The notes: a model not told the origin generated them from the sequence alone. Shown: positions 1-5,479, counted from the first letter of the stretch. The stretch: DNA of 7,551 bases from Deltaproteobacteria bacterium (GCA_016218095.1 JACREV010000112.1:1-7551); one strand, 5' to 3'. A program made the numbers and translations.

Positions 1-16
1 ACCTTTGCACAAGAGA

Positions 17-89
17 CTGGATCCCCGCTTTCGCGGGGATGACGGTATTGTTTTGTTTGTCATTCCCGAGGTTTTAATCGGGAATCCAG
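17..89. repeat. two-part REP-like palindromic repeat, copy A
   Basis: Two short palindromes face each other. Positions 17-43 run from CTGGATCCCC to GGGGATGAC, and 59-89 run from GTCATTCCCG to CGGGAATCCAG, separated by 15 T-rich bases. Each half can fold alone, and the two halves are also inverted copies of each other. The same arrangement recurs at 1501-1585, and one half recurs at 7169-7200. This looks like a dispersed BIME/REP-type intergenic repeat. It sits about 100 bases past the ilvA stop. The function is unknown; transcript-end protection or a target for REP-associated transposases are both possible. Confidence 0.8.
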
Positions 90-140
90 ATACGGGTTAT
101 GCAAGGGTTTGTTTCTTAAGGGGAGGAGATTTGAGTTTTG

Positions 141-175
141 CCCCCCTCCTTGGCAAGGAGGGGACGGGGGAGGTG
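141..175. repeat. CCCCTCC-type palindrome downstream of ilvA
   Basis: A C-rich arm (143-149) and a G-rich arm (157-163) flank TTGGCAA and form a compact hairpin, followed by a G-rich tail (164-175). It starts about 12 bases after the ilvA stop when read on the minus strand. No T-run follows it on that strand, so it is not a classic intrinsic terminator, though it could stabilise the 3' end of the message. It belongs in style with the other CCCCT/AGGGG palindromes at 1671-1694, 6281-6321 and 7264-7303. Confidence 0.6.
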
Positions 176-186
176 GTTTTCAGACC

Positions 187-1368
187 CTAACCCGGAGCCC
201 CCTTGAGCCTCCTTGCTATCCTCTCCTTGTGCTCCTCGCCTTCTACCTCCAATATTATGTCGAGCCTTATCATGCGGACCGGCACGTCCATCGCGTCCCG
301 CTGGTGCGTGATGTGGAGGATGTTCGCGCGCATGCTCGCTATCTCGGAGGTTAGCTTTGATAAGGACCCGGGGACATCCTCGACGACCAAGGACAACCTC
401 ATTATCCTGCCTTCCTTCAGCATCCCGGCGCGGATGACCCTGTCGAGCATCGTGACGTCAATATTGCCGCCGCTCAAGACAAATACCGCCTTCTTTGCGG
501 CGGGGAGCTTCCCTTCCATGGCGGCGGCGATGGTAGAAGCGCCCGCGCCCTCGACTATGAGCTTCTTCCTCTCAAGTAATAAAAGGATGGAGGCGGCTAT
601 CGAATCCTCACTGACCGCGACGACACCGTCCACATACTTCTGGATGATAGGGAAGGTCTTATCCCCCACACGCTTTACGGCTATGCCGTCGGCTATCGTC
701 GTCTTCCTCTCGACGGCCACGGGGCGGCCAGCCTTCAAAGACGCTATGCAGGAGTCCGAGGCCTCGGACTCGACCCCGATTACCTTTATATCTTTTTTAA
801 TTCCTTTAACGGCCGAGGCTATGCCGGAGATGAGCCCGCCGCCGCCTATGGGCACGACTACGAGGTCCGCGTCACTCAACGCCGCCATTATCTCGGTCCC
901 TACGGTCCCCTGCCCGGCGATGACGAGGTCGTCGTCGAACGGTGGTATGAAGACCATGGACTTTTCCACGGCAAGTATTTCCGCCCTCTCGTATGCCTCG
1001 TCGAAAAAGTTGCCGTGAAAGAGGACCTCCGCTCCGTAGCTTTTCGTCGCAACGAACTTGACTATCGGGGTGGACTCCGGCATGACGATGAGGGATTTTA
1101 CGCCAAGGAGGGAGGAGGCCCACGCGACCCCCTGCGCGTGGTTGCCGAGCGAGGCGGTAATGACCCCGCGCGACTTCTCTTCATCCGTAAGCGTCGATAT
1201 CCTGTTGTACGCGCCGCGCACCTTGAAGGAGCCTGTCTTCTGGAGGTTTTCGAGCTTCAAATAACACTCGACCCCGTAGGCCCTTGAGAGCGAGGACGAG
1301 TAGATGAGCGGCGTGTGGGTGATGACCTTTTTGAGCCTCTCTGACGCCTCTTTGATAAGGTCGAGCAT
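187..1368 (-). CDS. ilvA: threonine ammonia-lyase with C-terminal ACT domain
   Basis: PLP-dependent enzyme converting L-threonine to 2-oxobutanoate and ammonia, the first step from threonine to isoleucine. The 393-residue length fits the short single-ACT class (about 400 aa), not the E. coli IlvA class of about 510 aa with two ACT-like domains. Seen in the sequence: the PLP lysine K49 in KTGSFKVRGAY; SLGNHAQG at 73-80; the phosphate-binding glycine loop GGGGLISG at 175-182; TIADGIAVKR around 224-233; LSGGNID at 298-304. An ACT domain from about residue 323 contains VVEDVPGSLSKL and HQRD, probably for allosteric control. The ATG has a strong AGGAGG ribosome site four bases upstream (1373-1378). 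SLGNHAQG differs from the usual SAGNHAQG. The gene stands alone, flanked by palindromic repeats. Serine use or a catabolic (TdcB-like) role cannot be excluded. Confidence 0.93.
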   Translation of the reverse strand: MLDLIKEASERLKKVITHTPLIYSSSLSRAYGVECYLKLENLQKTGSFKVRGAYNRISTLTDEEKSRGVITASLGNHAQGVAWASSLLGVKSLIVMPESTPIVKFVATKSYGAEVLFHGNFFDEAYERAEILAVEKSMVFIPPFDDDLVIAGQGTVGTEIMAALSDADLVVVPIGGGGLISGIASAVKGIKKDIKVIGVESEASDSCIASLKAGRPVAVERKTTIADGIAVKRVGDKTFPIIQKYVDGVVAVSEDSIAASILLLLERKKLIVEGAGASTIAAAMEGKLPAAKKAVFVLSGGNIDVTMLDRVIRAGMLKEGRIMRLSLVVEDVPGSLSKLTSEIASMRANILHITHQRDAMDVPVRMIRLDIILEVEGEEHKERIARRLKGAPG

Positions 1369-1461
1369 CGGGCCTCCTAAAAATTGCTATTATTTTAGCG
1401 GTAGCCTGAAGAGATTATATCAGAAGGAAAAAGATGGACGGCTCTTTGACGGCTTCCGTTT

Positions 1462-1486
1462 TAAGAAAGGGGCCGCCAAAGCGGCC
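1462..1486 (-). terminator. possible intrinsic terminator between rlmB and ilvA
   Basis: On the minus strand a perfect 6-bp GC stem (GGCCGC, loop TTTG, GCGGCC; 1471-1486) is followed by CCTTTCTT. The weak T-tract and its distance of about 230 bases after the rlmB stop make it a modest candidate. It is placed so that it would separate the rlmB transcript from ilvA. Confidence 0.4.
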
Positions 1487-1500
1487 TAAGGTCTATAAGA

Positions 1501-1585
1501 CTGGATCCCCGATAAAAACCTCGGGGATGACATTCAAAAACATTGATGACACTGTCATTCCCGCGCGCTTAAAGCGGGAATCCAG
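1501..1585. repeat. two-part REP-like palindromic repeat, copy B
   Basis: Same architecture as 17-89. Half one (1501-1531) runs from CTGGATCCCC to GGGGATGAC. Half two (1554-1585) runs from GTCATTCCCG to CGGGAATCCAG. They are separated by 22 bases. The outer tails are conserved between copies, while the loop bases differ (GATAAAAACCTC here, GCTTTCGC in copy A), as expected for repeats kept for their fold and ends. It lies in the ilvA-rlmB gap, so the two-part repeats bracket ilvA. Confidence 0.8.
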
Positions 1586-1670
1586 TGTCTTGAAATCCAT
1601 GTGCCATTTAAAAGGAGGTGAAGCTGGGGGTTAAAAGATAGGATGAACCATGGATGCGGATATTCCTTGC

Positions 1671-1694
1671 TTCCTCTCCCAAAGGGGAGAGGAA
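1671..1694. repeat. perfect 10-bp stem palindrome downstream of rlmB
   Basis: TTCCTCTCCC (1671-1680) pairs perfectly with GGGAGAGGAA (1685-1694) around a 4-base loop. Read on the minus strand it begins 23 bases after the rlmB stop, so it would form a strong 3' stem-loop on that message. The bases after it are not T-rich, so termination by it alone is uncertain. Confidence 0.6.
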
Positions 1695-1717
1695 CTATAA
1701 AAATTCCCCTATTTGTG

Positions 1718-2461
1718 TCAGGGCCTCGCCTTCATCCTCTGCCTCTTCGCCTCGAAGAGCGCGATCGCCCCGGCCTGCGCGGCGTTCAGCGAGCTTATCT
1801 TACCGGCCATCGGGATCGATACGAGAAAGTCGCAGGCCTCAAGGACGAGCCTCCTTATCCCCTTGCCCTCGCTCCCGACGACTATGGCGAGGTCCCGGTC
1901 GAGGTCCGCCTTGTATATCACCTCCCCCCTGCCGGCCTCTATCCCGGCGACCCAGACGTTCTCAACTTTCAGCCTTTCTATAGCCCTCGTTATGTTCACT
2001 TCCCTTGCTATGAGTGCGTGCTCCGTAGCGCCTGCCGATGCCTTGGCGACGACTGGAGTTACCTCAGAAGCCCTGTCTTTCGGTATTATTATGCCGTGGA
2101 CCCCGGCGGCATCCGCCGCCCTTACGAGCGAGCCCAGGTTCTGCGGGTCCTGGATGGAGTCGAGTATGAGAAAAAAGGCCGGGTCTCCGGACTTCTTCCA
2201 GGCCTCGATGAGGTCTTCCATCTCCCTGTACCTGAAGGCCCCTTTAAGTATCGCGACCGCGCCCTGGTGCTTGTCCGTTCCGGCGAGGCGCTTCAATTCC
2301 TCGGGAGGAGAGACCTCTACCCTTATGCCCCTCGACCTCGCTGAGCTAAGGATCTCGTTTATCGACTTGTCCGAGCGGGAAGAGGAGACGACTACCTTCT
2401 CTATCCCCTCGCCGGAGGCGAGCGCCTCGATGACCGGGTTTATGCCGTAGACGACCCTCAC
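1718..2461 (-). CDS. rlmB: 23S rRNA (guanosine-2'-O-)-methyltransferase RlmB (SpoU/TrmH family)
   Basis: SPOUT-fold enzyme that methylates the 2'-OH of a conserved 23S rRNA guanosine (G2251 in E. coli) using S-adenosylmethionine. The 247 residues match RlmB. The N-terminal substrate-binding part (about 1-75) begins VYGINPVIEAL and includes KHQGAVA (64-70). The catalytic domain shows motif 1, DPQNLGSLVRAADAAG (105-120) with N108 and R114; motif 2, VVGSEGKGIR (194-203); and motif 3, SIPMAGKISSLN (215-226). These form the deep trefoil knot and SAM pocket. After SLN the sequence reads AAQAGA, where relatives usually have VSVA or ASVA. The start is GTG, one base after the TGA of the TPR gene, and AAGGGG about 10 bases upstream is the likely ribosome site. 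It is last in the four-gene unit and presumably cotranscribed. Confidence 0.92.
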   Translation of the reverse strand: MRVVYGINPVIEALASGEGIEKVVVSSSRSDKSINEILSSARSRGIRVEVSPPEELKRLAGTDKHQGAVAILKGAFRYREMEDLIEAWKKSGDPAFFLILDSIQDPQNLGSLVRAADAAGVHGIIIPKDRASEVTPVVAKASAGATEHALIAREVNITRAIERLKVENVWVAGIEAGRGEVIYKADLDRDLAIVVGSEGKGIRRLVLEACDFLVSIPMAGKISSLNAAQAGAIALFEAKRQRMKARP

Positions 2462-2462
2462 C

Positions 2463-3086
2463 TCAGGGCAGCCCCTTCAGCCTGTCCTTGACTGACGCGT
2501 ACTTCTCGGCGTCGCCCTGGAGCTCATAGAGTTCGGAGAGATGGGTATATATCTCTTTGAGGGGCTCGCCCCCGGCGTTCGCGGCGTCCGCGCGCGAGGC
2601 GGCCTTAAGGAGGCTCTCTTCCGCGTCCTCGTACTCCTCCTCCCTCGTCTGTATCACGCCGATGGTGTCGAGGTACATGTAATCGGTATCGGGGTCGAGT
2701 TCGAGGCCTTTCATCGCGGTCTCCTCGGCCCTGCCGTACTCTCCCCTCTCCATGTATATCCAGGCGAGGTTGTTGTAGTAGGCGCCCTTAGAGGGGGCGA
2801 GCTCTATCGCCTTAAGATACCCCTCCTCGGCCTCTTTCAGGTTGTTGAGCTTAAGGTTCAGGTTCGCTATCGCGAACCACGCGCTCTCCCGGCTCTCCTT
2901 CGAGTCGGACTTGAGGACCTTCCGGTATTCCCGGAACGCAAGGTCGTCCTCGTTTTTTGACTCATAGATGGATGCGAGAGAGAGCCTCTCGGCGTCGGAG
3001 AGGAGGAACGAGGGTTTTTCGACCTGCACGCCGCAGGCCGATATCAGAAAAGCGAGGGCTGCGAGGAGCGTTAACCGGGACCTCAT
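2463..3086 (-). CDS. tetratricopeptide-repeat lipoprotein
   Basis: A 207-residue predicted lipoprotein. A hydrophobic signal of about 17 residues ends in the lipobox ISAC with lipidated Cys18, so the mature protein should sit at the inner or outer membrane facing the periplasm. The rest is helical repeats: about 35-63, 67-100 (NLKEAEEGYLKAIELAP), 101-135 (GEYGRAEETAMKGLELDPD), 136-163, and a last partial unit at 178-206. TPR arrays are protein-docking scaffolds with no enzymatic activity. Its ATG overlaps the stop of the C39 peptidase gene as ATGA, and GGGAGG lies six bases upstream, so the two are translationally coupled. In PA2778-type proteins, as recalled from family knowledge, a TPR region follows the C39 domain in one chain. 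This gene may be that half as a separate protein. The partner is inferred from context only. Confidence 0.85.
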   Translation of the reverse strand: MRSRLTLLAALAFLISACGVQVEKPSFLLSDAERLSLASIYESKNEDDLAFREYRKVLKSDSKESRESAWFAIANLNLKLNNLKEAEEGYLKAIELAPSKGAYYNNLAWIYMERGEYGRAEETAMKGLELDPDTDYMYLDTIGVIQTREEEYEDAEESLLKAASRADAANAGGEPLKEIYTHLSELYELQGDAEKYASVKDRLKGLP

Positions 3087-3676
3087 CTGCGGCCTCCCTT
3101 GGACTTTATGAGAAGGGTCGAATAATTTGTCTTTGACCAGGCCTTTTCAAGCTCTCCGTAGGTATAAACCCGTTCCTTGTCCATCCCCGAGTGGGCGATG
3201 ACCATCCCTGAGACGTCGTTATAGCCGACGACCACGATGTAATGGCCTACCGGGTACGACTCGAAACCGAGGTTCAGGAAGAGTATGAGCGGCTCCTTAC
3301 GGGAGATCTTTTCGCGTATGTCGTCAAGCCCGCCCTTGTAATATACGGCCTCCATCCCCGTTTCCTTGGCGAAGAGGAGCATGTCTATGGGGAGCGTGCC
3401 CTTGAGCCTCGCCTGGTAGACCCCGGCGATCGTCTCATCGATGTCCGTGCTGGTCACGCCCCAGTACGCCACAAGGGACGCAAGGGAGGCCGGGCCGCAC
3501 ATGTACTGGTCCTGCGGATAGAAAGGCACGTCCCTGATGAACGAGCCCTTATCGGGGTTGGCCTCTATCTCTTCGATTATATGCCTTGTGTCTATCAGTA
3601 TCCCGCTACAGCCGGGGAGGATGACTAGAAGGAGGGCGAGCGCGAGCAGGGCCGCTCTTGCGCCTGGGTTTTTCAT
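3083..3676 (-). CDS. C39-like cysteine peptidase lipoprotein (PA2778-like)
   Basis: A 197-residue predicted periplasmic lipoprotein with a hydrophobic N-terminus and lipobox LPGC (Cys23). The papain-like C39 domain spans about residues 46-190. The motif DVPFYPQDQYMCGPASLA gives the probable catalytic Cys60 with Gln55 as oxyanion helper, and GHYIVVVGYND gives the probable catalytic His145. The third residue is unclear; AHSG at 161-164 occupies the place where transporter-linked C39 domains carry an Asp, and this resembles the PA2778 subfamily. There is no ABC transporter part, so it is not a classic bacteriocin exporter. ATG with AGGAAG about eight bases upstream. It follows the PA2779-like gene by 56 bases and overlaps the TPR lipoprotein gene by four. 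The substrate is unknown; the PA2779-like neighbour is a candidate. Confidence 0.85.
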   Translation of the reverse strand: MKNPGARAALLALALLLVILPGCSGILIDTRHIIEEIEANPDKGSFIRDVPFYPQDQYMCGPASLASLVAYWGVTSTDIDETIAGVYQARLKGTLPIDMLLFAKETGMEAVYYKGGLDDIREKISRKEPLILFLNLGFESYPVGHYIVVVGYNDVSGMVIAHSGMDKERVYTYGELEKAWSKTNYSTLLIKSKGGRR

Positions 3677-3695
3677 GCGAAGACTTCCTGTTGCC

Positions 3696-3719
3696 GCGCG
3701 CCCCCTTCCGGGGGCGCGC
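3696..3719 (-). promoter_or_regulatory. strong GC stem-loop between the PA2779-like and C39 genes
   Basis: A perfect 10-bp all-GC stem (GCGCGCCCCC with GGGGGCGCGC) closes a 4-base loop in the 56-base gap between the two coding regions. On the minus-strand message it sits just after the PA2779-like stop and about 20 bases before the peptidase ATG. No T-run follows it, so it is better read as an mRNA-stability or partial-attenuation structure that could make the upstream gene more abundant than the peptidase. That role is inference. Confidence 0.5.
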
Positions 3720-3732
3720 TATATTCAGAACA

Positions 3733-4131
3733 TTATCTTATGATGATCTTGCGGTTGGAGAGCTTCATTATCACCATCACCAGTATCACGATGACAAGCA
3801 ATGCGATGACGATGCCGAGGGCGTCGCCGCCTGGGTAGAGGCCGTCGAGCTGGGAGGCGAACTGGTGCAATTCCCCGTCGTCGAGCTTGTCGATCCTCGG
3901 CATTATCTCGGCCGTGGGCAGCCCCGCGGCCTCGAGCTTGTCGGCGACCAGCCTCGACTCAAGCACCCTCTGTATCTTCGCCATGTCCGCATCGCGGCCA
4001 ACGGACGCCGCGACGGCCTCGGGGCCTGCCACGTAAGCCATCGATTTCGCCGGGATTGAGCCTATGACTAGCATGCTGAAAGCCATAATAAGCGCGATTC
4101 TCTTGAAATACGACTTTTTCAAAAGCCTCAT
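3733..4131 (-). CDS. PA2779-family small exported membrane protein
   Basis: About 132 residues with no known enzymatic motif. It has a basic N-terminus (MRLLKKSYFKR), a hydrophobic signal and a plausible cleavage site after AKSMA (residue 32). A charged helical middle runs to about residue 98 (LEAAGLPTAEIMPRIDKLDDGELHQF), followed by YPGG (99-102). A single hydrophobic span (about 105-123) and a short basic tail (KLSNRKIIIR) complete it. This layout of signal, helical domain, Gly-Gly, membrane anchor and basic end matches the PA2779 family, normally found beside a PA2778 C39-like peptidase as here. The start at 4131 is preferred because GGGGGTG lies six bases upstream. An in-frame ATG at 4146 would add five residues but has no ribosome site. 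First gene after the 4188-4216 promoter. Function unknown. Confidence 0.8.
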   Translation of the reverse strand: MRLLKKSYFKRIALIMAFSMLVIGSIPAKSMAYVAGPEAVAASVGRDADMAKIQRVLESRLVADKLEAAGLPTAEIMPRIDKLDDGELHQFASQLDGLYPGGDALGIVIALLVIVILVMVIMKLSNRKIIIR

Positions 4132-4187
4132 CTTCAACACCCCCATTGGATTTTCGCATGTATTCGGAGAATTTCGCAGGCATATTG

Positions 4188-4216
4188 TTTATAGACCAAA
4201 AAAGAGGCCCTGTCAA
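4188..4216 (-). promoter_or_regulatory. sigma70-type promoter for the PA2779-C39-TPR-rlmB unit
   Basis: On the minus strand a perfect -35 TTGACA (4211-4216) is followed by a 17-base spacer and -10 TATAAA (4188-4193, five of six consensus bases). Transcription should start near 4181, giving a leader of about 50 bases before the ATG at 4131. This is the best promoter in the window and suggests a well-expressed, housekeeping-sigma-controlled unit. Confidence 0.75.
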
Positions 4217-4222
4217 CATCCC

Positions 4223-4251
4223 TTGCAAAAGCACAAGGACTGTGCTATTTT
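4223..4251 (+). promoter_or_regulatory. extended -10 promoter for the DUF507-DUF445-thiD unit
   Basis: -35-like TTGCAA (4223-4228), a 17-base spacer, and -10 TATTTT (4246-4251) preceded by TGC, an extended -10 signature. The predicted start (about 4257-4258) coincides with the ATG of the first DUF507 gene, and no ribosome site precedes that ATG, so the message would be leaderless. Only six bases separate this -35 from the -35 of the opposing promoter. A small inverted repeat (GCACA 4231-4235, TGTGC 4241-4245) lies in the spacer and could be an operator. Confidence 0.5.
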
Positions 4252-4257
4252 CGCTGA

Positions 4258-4533
4258 ATGAAGCTCACAAAGGAACAGGTAGAGAAGGTCTCGGCGAGTA
4301 TCATCGAGAGGCTCAAGGGGAAAGACCTCGTCGTCTTCAAGGCCGCGGAGCCGAAGGTCCTTGAACGCGTAAACGAGATAATACTCGCAAACTTAAGGGC
4401 AGAGGACAGCCTGGACAAAGAGGTCGAGGAGATATTAAAGTCCCACTCCGTAGAGGGGCAGAAGATAGACTACAGGAAGATGTTCAACATGGTAAAGGGC
4501 AAGCTCGCGAGGGAAAGGGGGATCATCCTTTGA
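4258..4533 (+). CDS. DUF507 family protein (first of tandem pair)
   Basis: A 91-residue, highly charged, mostly helical, soluble protein without signal peptide or membrane span. The pattern MKLTKEQVEKVSASIIERL, then KDLVVFKAAE, then IILANLRAEDSLDKEVEEIL and a terminal KMFNMVKGKLARERGIIL matches DUF507, a small family of unknown function typically about 90-100 residues long. The ATG is placed by this family N-terminus. No ribosome site precedes it, and the promoter at 4223-4251 predicts a leaderless transcript. Its TGA overlaps the TTG start of the next gene, a paralogue. Function cannot be told from sequence; pairing of the two products in one complex is a reasonable inference. Confidence 0.85.
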   Translation: MKLTKEQVEKVSASIIERLKGKDLVVFKAAEPKVLERVNEIILANLRAEDSLDKEVEEILKSHSVEGQKIDYRKMFNMVKGKLARERGIIL

Positions 4534-4814
4534 GGCTCTCGGACGACAGGATCTCCCACATCTCCCACCTCGTCTTCGACGGAGTCTGGAAAGACGACCT
4601 CGTGGATTTCAAGGACGAGGACAAGGCCCTCGTCGAGATAAAGCGGGCGATAACCGACTACCTCAAGGTCGAGGACGAGGCCGACACCAGAGCGCGGGAC
4701 AAGATACGGTCTCTTTCAAGGGACGTCCCGGAGGGGTCGAGGGAGTGGGATATCCTTTACAAGAAGTACTTCGAGGAGGAGGCATCGAAAAAGGGGTTCT
4801 TCTCCAAGGGCTGA
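4530..4814 (+). CDS. DUF507 family protein (second of tandem pair)
   Basis: A 94-residue charged helical protein and paralogue of the preceding gene, with the same order of segments: MRLSDDRISHISHLVFDGV, then DDLVDFKDEDKALVEIKRAI, then YLKVEDEADTRARDKI and a basic C-terminus ending KKGFFSKG. The start is TTG, embedded in TTGA at the end of the first gene, with AAGGGGGA about eight bases upstream, so translation is probably coupled. Divergence between the two copies is high, pointing to an old duplication and different roles or an obligate heteromer. Function unknown. Confidence 0.83.
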   Translation: MRLSDDRISHISHLVFDGVWKDDLVDFKDEDKALVEIKRAITDYLKVEDEADTRARDKIRSLSRDVPEGSREWDILYKKYFEEEASKKGFFSKG

Positions 4815-4878
4815 TACCGCACCCTCCAAGCCCGCCATTCCCGCGCACCTCCGTCGCACCGCCCCGGAGCGCTCCAAA

Positions 4879-5478
4879 ATGAACTACACGCTATTGATCC
4901 CGCCGGTTAGCGGCGCCGTTATCGGCTGGATAACCAACTACGTCGCGATAAAGCTCCTCTTCAGGCCCCATAAGCCGGTCCACGTCCTGGGTCTCAAGAT
5001 CCAGGGCGTTATACCGAAACGGCGGAAAGAAATAGCCCGCTCGATCGCCAGGGCCATTGAAAAAGAGCTCCTCTCATCCGAAGACCTTGCAAAGGCCCTT
5101 GGAGGCCTCGACTGGGAGAGAGAGATAGAGAAGGTCGTCGAAGAGGCGGTCGAGCACAAGTTCTCTGGCCGCGTCCACAGGCTCCCTGTAGTAAGCCTCC
5201 TTTCCGACAACATCAAATCCCAGATAAAGTTCATCATCACAAAAGAGATAATAAGGCAGGTCGACAGGAACAAGGGGGCCTTTGCCTCGAAGCTCAAGGA
5301 CCGCGTCGATATAAAGGAGATGCTCGTCTCGAAGATAGACAAGCTCGACCTCAAGCGGTTCGAAGGGCTCCTGACCGAGTTCATCGCGAGGGAACTCAAA
5401 CACCTCGAGGTCCTCGGCGGGGTCATGGGCTTCTTTATAGGCGTTGCCCAATCGGTCTTCACACACTTTTTCGGATAA
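4879..5478 (+). CDS. DUF445 family membrane protein
   Basis: A 199-residue protein with the DUF445 (YheB-like) hallmarks. The hydrophobic N-terminus (about 4-27) carries GWITNYVAIKLLFRP (residues 16-30), followed by IQGVIPKRRKEIARSIA (41-57). A long charged helical middle, about 55-180, contains LLSSEDLAKAL and ends in a C-terminal hydrophobic stretch GGVMGFFIGVAQSVF (180-194). Both termini are therefore probably membrane-associated. It is shorter than many DUF445 proteins (300-400 aa) but has both diagnostic ends and looks complete. ATG at 4879 gives the family N-terminus; the ribosome site is weak (GGAG about 10 bases upstream). It lies 64 bases after the DUF507 pair and one base before thiD. 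Function is not established. Confidence 0.85.
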   Translation: MNYTLLIPPVSGAVIGWITNYVAIKLLFRPHKPVHVLGLKIQGVIPKRRKEIARSIARAIEKELLSSEDLAKALGGLDWEREIEKVVEEAVEHKFSGRVHRLPVVSLLSDNIKSQIKFIITKEIIRQVDRNKGAFASKLKDRVDIKEMLVSKIDKLDLKRFEGLLTEFIARELKHLEVLGGVMGFFIGVAQSVFTHFFG

Positions 5479-5479
5479 C

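Larger units (their letters stand above)
1369..1717. other. intergenic region between ilvA and rlmB
   Basis: No gene is seen in these roughly 350 bases. Read on the minus strand toward ilvA it holds palindrome 1671-1694, the two-part repeat 1501-1585, a GC hairpin with a T-rich tail (1462-1486), and a perfect TATAAT -10 hexamer at 1414-1419, about 45 bases before the ilvA ATG. No convincing -35 lies 16-18 bases upstream of that hexamer, so it is only a candidate ilvA promoter. The short open frames here are translations of the repeats or antisense to the neighbours. Confidence 0.6.

Noticed and set aside
5..190. Plus-strand open frame of 61 codons
   Set aside because: It is a translation of the REP-like repeat (LDPRFRGDD, IPEVLIGNPD) and of the C-rich palindrome. 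It has no family resemblance and no ribosome site.
203..1018. 271-codon plus-strand frame across ilvA
   Set aside because: Lies antisense inside a complete, motif-rich ilvA. It is an artefact of codon composition.
17..1585. Possible CRISPR array from repeated palindromes
   Set aside because: Copies are not regularly spaced, come in inverted pairs and have no constant-length spacers.
1611..1621. Near-perfect Shine-Dalgarno AAGGAGGTGA on the plus strand
   Set aside because: The nearest ATG is 22 bases away and opens only an antisense frame of rlmB. The GTG within the motif gives only seven codons.
1304..1634. Short plus-strand frames in the ilvA-rlmB gap
   Set aside because: They start inside ilvA antisense sequence or translate the REP-like repeat.
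1643..2450. Two long plus-strand frames across rlmB (233 and 245 codons)
   Set aside because: Antisense to intact rlmB, low-complexity composition and no domain recognised.
5444..5479. Extended thiD start at a TTG codon
   Set aside because: Adds 12 residues overlapping DUF445 before the canonical ThiD N-terminus. The ATG at 5480 fits the family.
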